From: Bacteroidia bacterium
GTDB lineage: Bacteria; Bacteroidota; Bacteroidia; NS11-12g; UBA9320
Assembly (NCBI GenBank): GCA_018402155.1
Contig: JAGYJG010000001.1
Span: 1,190,198-1,254,197, forward strand
DNA: 64,000 bases
Direction of reading: 5' to 3'
In this document: positions 19,061 to 29,484 of the stretch, one piece after another
Numbering within the stretch: position 1 is the first letter of the stretch
Layout: each line of letters opens with the position of its first letter
The notes under the pieces: model-generated
Told to the model about the DNA's origin: nothing
Seen by the model: the letters and a program-made list of their open reading frames with translations, nothing else
Database searches by the model: none
Translations under genes and position numbers: made by a program

Positions 19061-19717
19061 TTATCTTAAGTCTATTTCAATAACTCCTGGCTTGTCCTTA
19101 CTATTGAATTTGAAATACGTTTCATTGATATTTATGTTTGGTTCAAAACTAGTAATGGTATAGGTTGTAATTAAACCGTTTTTACCATATACAGCCATTT
19201 CTTTTACTTTATTGGCTAGTTTATCTATACTTAATTTCACTTTAAAATAACCTTTATTCTTATCTGTGGGTGTAAGTTCTATTACATCTAATGGTCTTGC
19301 ACCATTTGTGACCTGTCCAACATATTTATGCATAAAACCTTTCTCATATATCGTAAATATTTCAGAGGGATTTATATCCATTGTCTTAGTATCAAATTTT
19401 GATATCTGCACTTCATTGGCATCTTCCAAATATGTCCAAATAGTTTTTCCATCGCACAAAATCTCTTGGCCCGACATGTTGACTCTAAATTTCTTTCCTT
19501 TCTGATATAATGTTCCAGACTGCTTTACACTATTATCGGTTTGCTTATTTTTAATAGTAATAGAAAACTGAGCTTTAACAGATTTATATGTTTTGTAGGT
19601 TTTGCTTAGTTTATTTAATAAGGCGGTACTTTTTTGATCTTCAGATTCTGATACTGATGCAGTAGGTGCCAATAAAAAAAGACCTAATATGCTAATTAAA
19701 AAGATTATTTTTTTCAT
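19061..19717 (-). CDS. LolA-like outer-membrane lipoprotein carrier protein
   Basis: A 218-residue periplasmic protein with a signal peptide (about 1-19). It matches the LolA/LolB-like half-barrel family, which ferries lipoproteins from the inner to the outer membrane: LNKLSKTYKTYKSVKAQFSI at the start, GTLYQKGKKFRV, CDGKTIWTYLEDANEVQI, and a C-terminal TSFEPNININETYFKF. Sequence conservation in this family is low, so the assignment rests on the overall pattern and on its position directly after ftsK (16-base gap), a pairing common in Bacteroidota. Confidence 0.82.
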   Translation of the reverse strand: MKKIIFLISILGLFLLAPTASVSESEDQKSTALLNKLSKTYKTYKSVKAQFSITIKNKQTDNSVKQSGTLYQKGKKFRVNMSGQEILCDGKTIWTYLEDANEVQISKFDTKTMDINPSEIFTIYEKGFMHKYVGQVTNGARPLDVIELTPTDKNKGYFKVKLSIDKLANKVKEMAVYGKNGLITTYTITSFEPNININETYFKFNSKDKPGVIEIDLR

Positions 19718-19733
19718 TCTATGTTTTTGTAAT

Positions 19734-22172
19734 CTAATGCAGGTTGTTCAAGAACTGTTCCAAAGCGTATTCATCTGGAATTAAAACTTGTCTGGCCTTG
19801 CTACCTTCAAAAGGTCCTACAATGTTAGAGGATTCCAATTGATCTATCAAGCGACCAGCTCTATTATACCCAACTTTCAGTCTACGTTGTATCAAGCTGG
19901 TGCTACCTTGCTGATGTTGCACTACTATTCTTGCAGCATCTTCAAATAGGTCATCCTTATCTGTAGGGTCAAATTGGTTAGCCTCTCCGTCATTTTCTTC
20001 GCGTACTTCTGGAAGTAGATGTGCATCCGGATACCCTCTTTGATTCCCAATAAACGCAGTAATAGTGTCTACTTCTGGTGTGTCTACAAATGGACATTGA
20101 AGTCTTATCATATCGCTACCCGTAGAGTATAGCATATCACCTTTACCTATGAGTTGGTCTGCGCCATTGCCATCTAGTATAGTTCTACTGTCTATTTTAC
20201 TACTTACTCTAAAAGCAATACGCGCTGGGAAATTAGCTTTAATAGTACCGGTAATGATGTTTACTGAAGGGCGCTGTGTAGCCAAAATAAGGTGAATACC
20301 AATGGCTCGAGCAAGCTGGGCAATTCTACCTATTGGGTGTTCTACTTCTTTGCCAGCGGTCATTATTAAATCTGCTACTTCATCTATGATTACAACAATA
20401 TATGGCAGATATTTGTGTCCATCATCTGGATTTAACTTTCGCTTTATAAACTTAGCATTATACTCTTTTATATTTCTAACAAGCGCATCTTGGAGCAAAG
20501 CATATCGCTGGTCCATTTCTACACAAAGTGAATTTAAAGTGGTAATAACTTGTTTATTATCTGTTATGATAGCTTCCCCCTCACCTGGCAATTTTGCTAG
20601 ATAATGACGTTCGATAGTTTGGTACAAAGTAAGTTCCACTTTTTTGGGGTCTACCATTACAAACTTGAGCTCTGCTGGGTGTTTTCGGTAAAGCAACGAG
20701 ATGATAATAGCATTCAGTCCTACTGATTTTCCTTGCCCAGTAGCTCCAGCCATCAGCAGATGTGGCATTTTAGCAAGATCTGCTACAAATACTTCATTTG
20801 ATATTGTTTTTCCTAAGCACACCGGAAGAGCAGCATCTGAATTTCTAAATTTAGCACTATTTATAGCCGAGTACATACTTACTATTTCAGGCTTTTTATT
20901 TGGTACTTCTATCCCTATCGTTCCTTTACCAGGTATCGGAGCTATGATGCGTATGCCGAGCGCTGCAAGACTAAGAGCTATATCGTCCTCTAAGTTTTTA
21001 ATTTTAGATATACGCACACCTGCTTCAGGCACAATTTCGAAAAGTGTAACCGTGGGGCCGATGGTAGCTTTTATACTCGCTATTCCTATCTTGTAGTTGT
21101 TCAAAGTTTGAACAATCATAGTTTTACTTTTTTCTAGGTCTTCTTTACTCACCTCTGCCTTATCACCATCTCCATACTGATTCAAAAAATCTATTTTAGG
21201 GAATTGATAATCCCTTAGGTCTAGCCGTGGATCAAAAGGTTCATTTATGCCGTAGTGCTCTTTATGCTTAGCCTTGTCTACCTTCTCTTCTTTGGGGAGC
21301 TCCTCTATTTCTAACTCCAAGTCATTAGTCTCATCAGTCCCTAGGTTTGGGTTCCTTTCATCGTTTTCTAGATGCTTATCTATGTCTGTATCTTCTACAA
21401 TTGAAGGTTCTATTGTCAATTGAAATCCATCCTCGCTTACATCCTCCTCATCATCTTTTGGCAGGGTTACAGCTATTTCATCTTTTGCAAAAAGTGACTC
21501 CTCAGGGTCTAATTCTCGTTCTTCTTCATCACTCGAATTTAGGTTTGATTTTGTGTTTCCCATCTTTAGCACTCGTCTATTTTTAATACTCTGCAGCACA
21601 TCAATACCAAAAGCTACATATAAGAAAAACACAGACACTAAACCCAAAACAAGCACCATCCCTAGTGTACCCACCAGAGATTTTGAAAACATAAAAACCC
21701 CATAACCAAGCAAACCACTAAGTAGTGGCGAAATTTTTGCAAAAAGAAGAGCGCAAACTAGAGAAATCCAAATTGCTGATACCAATAACTTACTTACGGT
21801 TCTTGGGCGTACCTGTAACACTCCATTGAAGTACATATTGAATCCTAAAATAAAAAATATTGGATACAGTAAAAATGCTCCGATTCCAAAACCGTTATAA
21901 ATGAAAAAATGAGCAAAAAACGCACCTAGTTTCCCCATAAAATTGGCCGGTATATTGCTTTTGAAATCAAACAAAAACTCAGAAACTCCAGTATTTAGTA
22001 TACTCTGATCTGCTCGCCAGGAGAATAGATAACTTATTGAAGCTAAAAAAATAAAGACTGAAAACAACAACACAATACCCCCAGCAAGTTTGTAAAAAAG
22101 TGTCATGCCTTTCTTTGAAGTAGAATCTTCAGTTGCTTTGTCTTCAGTTTTTTTTCGCTTTAGTAATGCCAT
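19734..22172 (-). CDS. ftsK: DNA translocase FtsK/SpoIIIE
   Basis: An 812-residue septal DNA pump that clears and aligns chromosome termini during division. Four N-terminal membrane helices lie at about 25-50, 80-105, 125-150 and 160-190, followed by an acidic linker (about 205-305). The motor has Walker A AGATGQGKS (about 474-482), Walker B VVIIDEVADLI and ATQRPSVNIITG. The C-terminal gamma winged helix (about 745-805, YNRAGRLIDQLE) reads KOPS-type DNA signals. It heads an operon with lolA and the DUF6438 lipoprotein gene. Confidence 0.95.
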   Translation of the reverse strand: MALLKRKKTEDKATEDSTSKKGMTLFYKLAGGIVLLFSVFIFLASISYLFSWRADQSILNTGVSEFLFDFKSNIPANFMGKLGAFFAHFFIYNGFGIGAFLLYPIFFILGFNMYFNGVLQVRPRTVSKLLVSAIWISLVCALLFAKISPLLSGLLGYGVFMFSKSLVGTLGMVLVLGLVSVFFLYVAFGIDVLQSIKNRRVLKMGNTKSNLNSSDEEERELDPEESLFAKDEIAVTLPKDDEEDVSEDGFQLTIEPSIVEDTDIDKHLENDERNPNLGTDETNDLELEIEELPKEEKVDKAKHKEHYGINEPFDPRLDLRDYQFPKIDFLNQYGDGDKAEVSKEDLEKSKTMIVQTLNNYKIGIASIKATIGPTVTLFEIVPEAGVRISKIKNLEDDIALSLAALGIRIIAPIPGKGTIGIEVPNKKPEIVSMYSAINSAKFRNSDAALPVCLGKTISNEVFVADLAKMPHLLMAGATGQGKSVGLNAIIISLLYRKHPAELKFVMVDPKKVELTLYQTIERHYLAKLPGEGEAIITDNKQVITTLNSLCVEMDQRYALLQDALVRNIKEYNAKFIKRKLNPDDGHKYLPYIVVIIDEVADLIMTAGKEVEHPIGRIAQLARAIGIHLILATQRPSVNIITGTIKANFPARIAFRVSSKIDSRTILDGNGADQLIGKGDMLYSTGSDMIRLQCPFVDTPEVDTITAFIGNQRGYPDAHLLPEVREENDGEANQFDPTDKDDLFEDAARIVVQHQQGSTSLIQRRLKVGYNRAGRLIDQLESSNIVGPFEGSKARQVLIPDEYALEQFLNNLH

Positions 22173-22632
22173 ATTGAAAGTACTACGAAGGTATATTTTA
22201 CACCAGGACTTCTAGTTTATTATTTTTTCACACCTTTGAGCTAGTGTAGTAAAAAATGGTAAAGTACACCTTTGTTAGCGAATAAGATCTACCACTACCC
22301 CTGTGATTTTATCCCATTTCTGGCAATTATACCTACATTATAAACTATAAAAATAAGTTCCAAAAGGTGCATTTGTTCCTTTATTAAAATATAGGTTCCG
22401 TCCCACCCTATGCTTGGTTCTGTAATGCTAAACATAAGTTCTACATGACGGCTATATATGAATAAATCGAATTTTACAGAGATGTCAAATAGAAAAAAGA
22501 AAATATCATGGTTACAAACTTCATTAGGCGATGAAATACTTTTTGTTTATGCTTGTAACTCTATGATTAGTAATAAACAAAAGGCTGCAAAAAATTCTGC
22601 AATCTTCATGCTTTTTTTGCTAGCTTTTTTCC
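22173..22632. other. 460-base gap between eno and ftsK
   Basis: This gap must contain the ftsK promoter and the end of the eno transcript, both on the minus strand. A TACTTTC-containing segment lies just before the ftsK ATG. No strong terminator hairpin follows eno. A 62-codon open frame on the plus strand (22458-22646) runs into the end of eno and is not convincing. No tRNA or other RNA gene is recognisable. Confidence 0.5.
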
Positions 22633-23940
<1,308 letters not shown>

Positions 23941-23982
23941 TTAATTTCTATTTTTTCAATGTATCAGTTTGGCTGCAATACC

Positions 23983-25071
23983 TCAATCCATCATCGCGAC
24001 AAAATCATCAAAAAGGTAACGACTATCGTGTGGACCTGGGCTGGCTTCTGGGTGGTATTGCACAGCAAAAGCGTTTTTATTTTTCACACGAATACCTTCT
24101 ACGGTGTTATCATTTAAGTTGATGTGAGTTATTTCTGCCGCGCCGTTATTGCTGTCTGGGTCAATGGCAAATCCGTGATTTTGGGACGTTATTTCACTTT
24201 TGCCAGTTTGTAGGTTTTGCACCGGGTGATTTTGTCCTCTATGTCCCTTTTTCAATTTGAAGGTTTTCATACCTACCGCTTGCGCAAGAAGTTGACTACC
24301 TAGGCATATCCCAAATAATTTTTCGTCGGCATTTAATATATCTTGCAATGTTTTTACAGCATACGGCATTGCTGCTGGGTCGCCGGGGCCGTTGCTTATC
24401 ATATATCCATCTGGATTCCATGATTTCATAGTAGCGTAGCTAGTGTCTCCCGGAAAAACCTTCACGTGACAACCACGATCAGTTAGGCAATTGATGATAT
24501 TTTTCTTAGACCCAAGGTCTAGCAAAGCTACTTTCTTTTCACCTTTAGTATTTACCTCGTAGCTTTCTTTACACCATACTTTAGAACTCAATTCCAAGCC
24601 TTCCATACTAGGCACTTCTTTCACCATTTTTTTCAGCACTTCTACGTCTAGTATTTCAGAGCTAATAATAGCGTTCATAGCGCCCACATCGCGTATATGT
24701 TTTACTATTTGGCGGGTATCAACATTACTTATCCCAGAGAAACCGTGCTCTATAAAATAATCATTTAAGCTACTATCTGCCATAGTTCTGCTGTGCATGG
24801 GTGAGTAATTTTTACATACAAGACCGGCTATTTTTATAGAATCGGATTCAGCATCTTGAGAAGCGGCGCCATAGTTGCCTATGTGATCCATGGTCATCAC
24901 TACAATTTGACCGTAGTAAGACGGGTCTGTAAAAACCTCTTGGTATCCAGTCATTCCGGTATTGAAAGCTATTTCGCCCGTCGTAGTACCTATTTTTCCT
25001 ATCGCTTTCCCTTCGAAAACGCTACCGTCTGCCAGCACCAAAAATGCTGTTTGTGAATGTATTATTGACAC
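23983..25071 (-). CDS. carA: carbamoyl-phosphate synthase small subunit
   Basis: A 362-residue glutamine amidotransferase subunit that releases ammonia from glutamine for carbamoyl phosphate, feeding arginine and pyrimidine synthesis. The N-terminal domain has GKAIGKIGTTTGEIAFNTGMTGYQ; the class I amidotransferase domain has GPGDPAAMP, the nucleophile elbow GICLGSQLL and the His-Glu end VQYHPEASPGPHDS. The start is GTG, with a TATATTTG promoter element 18 bases upstream. The large subunit carB is not in this window. Its aspartate-transcarbamylase partner pyrB is 5.4 kb away. Confidence 0.95.
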   Translation of the reverse strand: MSIIHSQTAFLVLADGSVFEGKAIGKIGTTTGEIAFNTGMTGYQEVFTDPSYYGQIVVMTMDHIGNYGAASQDAESDSIKIAGLVCKNYSPMHSRTMADSSLNDYFIEHGFSGISNVDTRQIVKHIRDVGAMNAIISSEILDVEVLKKMVKEVPSMEGLELSSKVWCKESYEVNTKGEKKVALLDLGSKKNIINCLTDRGCHVKVFPGDTSYATMKSWNPDGYMISNGPGDPAAMPYAVKTLQDILNADEKLFGICLGSQLLAQAVGMKTFKLKKGHRGQNHPVQNLQTGKSEITSQNHGFAIDPDSNNGAAEITHINLNDNTVEGIRVKNKNAFAVQYHPEASPGPHDSRYLFDDFVAMMD

Positions 25072-25088
25072 GTCTTTTTAGATTTTGG

Positions 25089-25096
25089 CAAATATA
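25089..25096 (-). promoter_or_regulatory. -7 element of carA
   Basis: On the minus strand TATATTTG matches TAnnTTTG exactly, followed by CC, 18 bases before the GTG start of carA. It probably drives carA and eno together. Confidence 0.6.
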
Positions 25097-25278
25097 AGAG
25101 AGATGTTTGATGGAGCTGGCACCTTACTAAATAATTATAGTAAAAGTAATCAACGCTAACAGAAAATATTTGTGGATTGAAAAATACGAAAGGAATAATC
25201 TTAAGAAGTAGAAAATTGAATAATCTTTAAAAATAGTACTACCTCAACAAGAAATTAATAACAAGAGAATTAATCCCT

Positions 25279-27021
25279 TTAGCGCAGCCACGCATCGTAC
25301 AATGTATTATTTTGGTCTACTCTTCTTATAGTATAGCTAACCTTTGGGCTCTGTTTATAAATCAGTTTAGTAGTGTATATTTTCCCATCTCTAGCGTAGG
25401 TAATTGTTACTACATCATTTGGCTGGTATATGTTATCATGTCTCTCTAGCACAGTCTCCATGCGCCAACCATCTACAGCCAATATCTCGTCATTTACGCT
25501 TAGTCCTGCCGATACAGCAGGACTCTCGCTATAAATCGTCGTTATAATAATTTTTCCTTCTTCTTGCTTGCTTATTACTCCGCTCCACACTTCTTCTTTT
25601 ATCGCATTTTCATCTTGTATTTCTAAGCCAAACTTCCCGAGAATTGTTGCATAATCTAATGCTTTAGTACTAAAAATAGTATGATCAAAGAACGACTGTA
25701 AATCTCTACCAGCTACTTGGCTACACACTGCTATAAACTCTTCATGCGTAAAACCGCGATCTTTTTCTTTAAAGTAAGTGGCGTATAGCGCAGTCATTAC
25801 ATCATCTAGGCTGTTACTCGAATTGGATCTTATTTCTAAATCTAGCAACAATGCGGCTATCATTCCTTTGTTATAGTAGCTGACTGTTTGATTCACACTT
25901 TCCTCGTTGGGCAGGTATCCTTTTATCCATGCCAGTATGCTGCTATGCGCTAAACTCATCACTTTTTTACCTGGAGTGTTTTCTAGTCTATTTATCTGAC
26001 TACTAAGTACATTAAGGTACTCACCTTCGCTCATCTTGCCTATTCGTAACAGCGTAAGGTCGTCATAATACGAAGTAATCCCCTCTGCTATCCAAAGCAT
26101 ATCAGTATAAACTTCCTTATCATACTCAAATGGGCCAAGTCCCATCGGCCGTATGCGTTTTATATTCCACAAGTGAAAATATTCGTGAGCCACAAGACCT
26201 AAAAAGCTGCGATATTGAATTGCATTGGTGTAAGCCCATCTTTGCATTACGCTAGTTTGGCTATTGAGATGCTCTAGTCCGCCACCACCGCTGCCTACGT
26301 TATATATAAAATGTGTATAGCGTTCAGATGGATGCTCTCCCATCATAGCAATTTGAGAATCGCTTATTTTTTTGAAATCGGCACGAATCACCTCCAAATC
26401 GTAGTTTCCGTGACCTACCATCACCACGGTGTGAGGCACGCCTCCACTATTATATTTTACAGTATCAAAAGAACCTAAGGCTACGGGTGAATCTGCAAGT
26501 AAATCATAGTTTTGGCAACTAAAAACGTGTCCAGGCGCTTTAGTTTGTGGCAAAGCTATTTCAACATTTTTCCAATTGGAATGTGGAATTAAGGTGAGTA
26601 TTATTCTTTCGTTTTCATACCCTTCAAGATATCCAAAAGCTGAAACACTGTGCAAGAAGGCATAATTTTCGTCGGCATAACTTTCGCGTGCGCTTATTTC
26701 AAAACAATAAACCTCATAGGTTAGGGAGAGTTGTTTAGCTCCATTGGTAGCAATCTGCCATGTATTTTTATTGCTACGGGTCACTGTTGCTCCAGCTACT
26801 TGCACATTTTCATAACCCTTGCTAAATTCTCTTACTTTATAAGAGCCCGGCGTCCATACCGGCACTTTAAAATTTATATAATCCTTTCCCTTCGTATCAA
26901 AATCTATCGCTACAGAAACGTAGTGCGATTTCACTTTTTCGAAACTTACCGTATAATTGAGTGCCCTAGATGTCATAGTAAAAAGTAGAAGTAAAATAGA
27001 TGTACTAATTTTTTGATACAT
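25279..27021 (-). CDS. M61-family (glycyl aminopeptidase-like) metallopeptidase with PDZ domain
   Basis: A 580-residue exported zinc peptidase. The frame could open at a TTG at 27072, but the ATG at 27021 begins a clean signal peptide (MYQKISTSILLLLFTM...) and has a -7 element immediately before it, so it is preferred. The catalytic motif is HEYFH (about 278-282) in GLVAHEYFHLWNIKRIRP; the aromatic-rich YTDMLWIAEGITSYYDDL that follows supplies the third ligand Glu. A C-terminal PDZ domain (about 470-560, SAGLSVNDEILAVDG) suggests substrate or partner binding. M61 peptidases of Bacteroidota are usually envelope-associated. It stands alone. Confidence 0.9.
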   Translation of the reverse strand: MYQKISTSILLLLFTMTSRALNYTVSFEKVKSHYVSVAIDFDTKGKDYINFKVPVWTPGSYKVREFSKGYENVQVAGATVTRSNKNTWQIATNGAKQLSLTYEVYCFEISARESYADENYAFLHSVSAFGYLEGYENERIILTLIPHSNWKNVEIALPQTKAPGHVFSCQNYDLLADSPVALGSFDTVKYNSGGVPHTVVMVGHGNYDLEVIRADFKKISDSQIAMMGEHPSERYTHFIYNVGSGGGGLEHLNSQTSVMQRWAYTNAIQYRSFLGLVAHEYFHLWNIKRIRPMGLGPFEYDKEVYTDMLWIAEGITSYYDDLTLLRIGKMSEGEYLNVLSSQINRLENTPGKKVMSLAHSSILAWIKGYLPNEESVNQTVSYYNKGMIAALLLDLEIRSNSSNSLDDVMTALYATYFKEKDRGFTHEEFIAVCSQVAGRDLQSFFDHTIFSTKALDYATILGKFGLEIQDENAIKEEVWSGVISKQEEGKIIITTIYSESPAVSAGLSVNDEILAVDGWRMETVLERHDNIYQPNDVVTITYARDGKIYTTKLIYKQSPKVSYTIRRVDQNNTLYDAWLR

Positions 27022-27025
27022 AGGG

Positions 27026-27033
27026 CAAATGTG
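27026..27033 (-). promoter_or_regulatory. -7 element of the M61 peptidase gene
   Basis: CACATTTG on the minus strand matches TAnnTTTG with one mismatch and is followed by CCCT and then the ATG at 27021. The transcript would have almost no leader, which supports the downstream start. Confidence 0.45.
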
Positions 27034-27173
27034 TGACTTTTTTTGGAAAAACAATACTAAGAGAGAAAGCAATAAATCAAAAATATAGTCTGATTAGGCT
27101 TGTAAATATTAGAATAACAGTCAATAAGAATGGTGCATTGACTCGAGTGTTTCAATTTTTTGGTTATAATATA

Positions 27174-27202
27174 TTGTTTTGAGAATTAGAATGATACTTT
27201 TG
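27174..27202 (+). promoter_or_regulatory. rpsA promoter
   Basis: TACTTTTG at 27195-27202 matches TAnnTTTG exactly, with TTG at 27174-27176 as a possible -33 element 18 bases earlier. It is followed by CAGCC, the same extension found at the rpsF promoter. The expected leader is about 30 bases and contains the Shine-Dalgarno sequence. Confidence 0.65.
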
Positions 27203-27218
27203 CAGCCATTTTTTTCGT

Positions 27219-27226
27219 AAAGGAGG
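27219..27226 (+). promoter_or_regulatory. perfect Shine-Dalgarno sequence of rpsA
   Basis: AAAGGAGG is fully complementary to the 3' end of 16S rRNA and is the only such sequence I see directly before a start codon in this window. It lies 10 bases before the TTG start of rpsA. An ATG at 27229, two bases after it, opens a three-codon frame (ATG ATA CAT TGA) whose stop overlaps the TTG as TTGA. Confidence 0.75.
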
Positions 27227-27236
27227 ACATGATACA

Positions 27237-29360
27237 TTGATAAATAACACAAACGAAAATCAAGAATCAATCTTGAATGACGCTGCTGAAGCCAAGGATG
27301 CTACAGTTGAAGCGACGACAAACGATGCTCAAGTAGAAGCTACTCAATCTACTAACCACACTACAGTTTCAGAAACACCGATTCACAATCCTGATGCCTT
27401 TGATTGGTCTCAAGACAAAGCTGGGTTTGGTGCGTATGATGCTTCTCAAAACGAGGACATGAAAGACATGTACGCCAACACCATTAAACAAGTAGAAGCA
27501 AAAACACTTGTAATGGGTAAGGTAGTAAGTATTTCGACAGATGATGCACTTATAGACATTGGATTTAAATCTGACGGTCTTGTATCACTTACCGAATTTA
27601 GAGATATGCCCGAGCTCGCAATAGGAGACGAAGTACAGGTTTATGTGGACGAAACAGAAAATGCTTTAGGACAGCTAGTTTTGAGTCGTAAAAAAGCCAT
27701 TCAAGAAGGTGCTTGGGAACGTGTTCAAGCAATCATGGAGAGTGGAGAAATCGTTAAAGGTTACATTCAATCTCGTACCAAAGGTGGTCTTGTAGTTGAT
27801 GTTATGGGAATGGATGCATTCCTACCTGGCTCGCAGATAGATGTGAAACCAGTAAGAGATTACGACCAGTATGTTGGCAAGACTATGGAATTTAAGGTAG
27901 TCAAAATCAATGAGGTTTACAAAAACGTAGTCATATCACACAAAGCGATAATAGAAGATGACATTGAAGCCCAAAAAGCCGAAATGATATCTAAGTTAGA
28001 AGTAGGTCAAGTACTAGAAGGAACTGTAAAAAATATGACTTCATTTGGTGTATTCGTAGATCTTGGTGGTTTAGATGGACTGCTTCATATTACAGACATA
28101 TCGTGGGGCCGTATCAACCATCCCGAAGATATTCTTGAATTAGACCAAAAAATACAAGTTGCTGTGCTTGAGTTCGATAACGAAAAGAAACGTATATCAC
28201 TTGGCATGAAGCAACTTACCTCTCATCCGTGGGATAGTATGGCCGAGCTTAAAGAGGGAGAAAAAGTAAAAGGAAAGGTAGTAACTGTAGCAGATTATGG
28301 CGCATTTGTAGAGATAGAGGTTGGTGTAGAAGGCCTAATTCATGTTTCTGAAATGTCTTGGTCTCAACACCTACGCAATCCGTCAGACTTTATAAAAGTA
28401 GGCGATGAGGTAGAGGCAATAGTAATAGATATAGACAAAGAGGAACACAAGCTTTCACTGGGCCTAAAACAACTTACTAATGACCCTTGGGAAAATATTG
28501 AAGAAAAGTATCCAATGGACAGTAAGCATACAGGCATCGTACGCAACTTAACAAACTACGGCTTATTTGTAGAACTAGAAGAAGGTGTAGATGGCCTAGT
28601 GCACGTTTCAGATTTATCTTGGTCAAAGAAAATAAAGCATCCAGCAGAATTCACCAAAAAAGGAGAAGAACTAGAAGTGGTAGTCTTAGAAATAGATAGA
28701 GACAACAGACGACTAAGCCTTGGACACAAACAAATAGACGAAAATCCTTGGGATACCTTTGCAAGTGTCTTCACAATAGGTTCTGATCACGACGGTGTAG
28801 TTTCTGAAATAAATGACAGAGGTATAATCTTAACACTTCCCTACGGTGTAGAAGGATTTGCTCCGAAAAAGCACATCAAGAAAGAAGATGGTAGTGAAGT
28901 CAAAATGGACGAAACGCTCAACGTTCGAGTGATTGAATTCAACAAAGACGCCAAGCGAATCTTAGTTTCACATACTGATATCTGGAAAGAAGTAGAAAGA
29001 GCTCAAAAAACTGAGCAGCAAGCAGATACAAGAAGAAAATCTGCTAATACTAATAAGTATGTAGAAAATATGAATAAGTCTACCGAGCGATCCACATTGG
29101 GAGAACTTGATGTACTTGCCAATCTAAAAGCTAAAATGGAGGCTGCACCATCGGAATCCAAAAAAGCAGAATCGAAAAAGGCAATAGTAAAAAAGGCTGT
29201 ATCAAAAAAAGACGAATCTAAGGTAGAAAACACAGTAGAACCGTCCAACGAATTGGATGGCATGACTGTAGCACAACTTAAAGCACTAGCAAAAGAAAGT
29301 GGAATCACTGGATATACCACTCTTAAAAAAGCAGAGCTTATAGAAGCATTAAGCAAATAA
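27237..29360 (+). CDS. rpsA: 30S ribosomal protein S1 with C-terminal Rho_N/SAP-like domain
   Basis: A 707-residue S1 protein that holds mRNA on the small subunit. After an acidic N-terminal stretch (1-85) come six S1 OB-fold repeats at about 88-152, 170-237, 255-326, 342-411, 428-498 and 513-581; repeats 3-5 have the strong RNA-binding consensus (SFGVFVDL, DYGAFVEI, NYGLFVEL). A Lys/Ser/Glu-rich linker (600-672) leads to MTVAQLKALAKESGITGY...KKAELIEAL (676-705), which matches the Rho_N motif. Only TTG at 27237 can start this frame, because an in-frame stop lies at 27192 and no ATG or GTG lies between. A strong terminator follows. Confidence 0.95.
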   Translation: MINNTNENQESILNDAAEAKDATVEATTNDAQVEATQSTNHTTVSETPIHNPDAFDWSQDKAGFGAYDASQNEDMKDMYANTIKQVEAKTLVMGKVVSISTDDALIDIGFKSDGLVSLTEFRDMPELAIGDEVQVYVDETENALGQLVLSRKKAIQEGAWERVQAIMESGEIVKGYIQSRTKGGLVVDVMGMDAFLPGSQIDVKPVRDYDQYVGKTMEFKVVKINEVYKNVVISHKAIIEDDIEAQKAEMISKLEVGQVLEGTVKNMTSFGVFVDLGGLDGLLHITDISWGRINHPEDILELDQKIQVAVLEFDNEKKRISLGMKQLTSHPWDSMAELKEGEKVKGKVVTVADYGAFVEIEVGVEGLIHVSEMSWSQHLRNPSDFIKVGDEVEAIVIDIDKEEHKLSLGLKQLTNDPWENIEEKYPMDSKHTGIVRNLTNYGLFVELEEGVDGLVHVSDLSWSKKIKHPAEFTKKGEELEVVVLEIDRDNRRLSLGHKQIDENPWDTFASVFTIGSDHDGVVSEINDRGIILTLPYGVEGFAPKKHIKKEDGSEVKMDETLNVRVIEFNKDAKRILVSHTDIWKEVERAQKTEQQADTRRKSANTNKYVENMNKSTERSTLGELDVLANLKAKMEAAPSESKKAESKKAIVKKAVSKKDESKVENTVEPSNELDGMTVAQLKALAKESGITGYTTLKKAELIEALSK

Positions 29361-29374
29361 GCTTCATATTTGTC

Positions 29375-29414
29375 AAAAAAAAAGTCCTGGTCATTTGATC
29401 AGGACTTTTTTTTT
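29375..29414 (+). terminator. rpsA terminator
   Basis: AAAAAAAAAGTCCTG (29375-29389) pairs with CAGGACTTTTTTTTT (29400-29414); the stem can extend inward through GTC/GAT to an ATTT loop. A nine-T tract follows the GC part. It is symmetrical enough to work on both strands. Confidence 0.9.
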
Positions 29415-29484
29415 ACTCATTTTTTGTTCTTTTGTTCAAGTTAAGGTTGGGTAGTAAACCGAAAAGTTAGATATTTGAACCAAG

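Noticed and set aside
27229-27240. ATG at 27229 as the rpsA start
   Set aside because: It leads to a stop after three codons in a different frame from rpsA and is only two bases from the SD. It is kept as a possible regulatory mini-ORF, not as the start.
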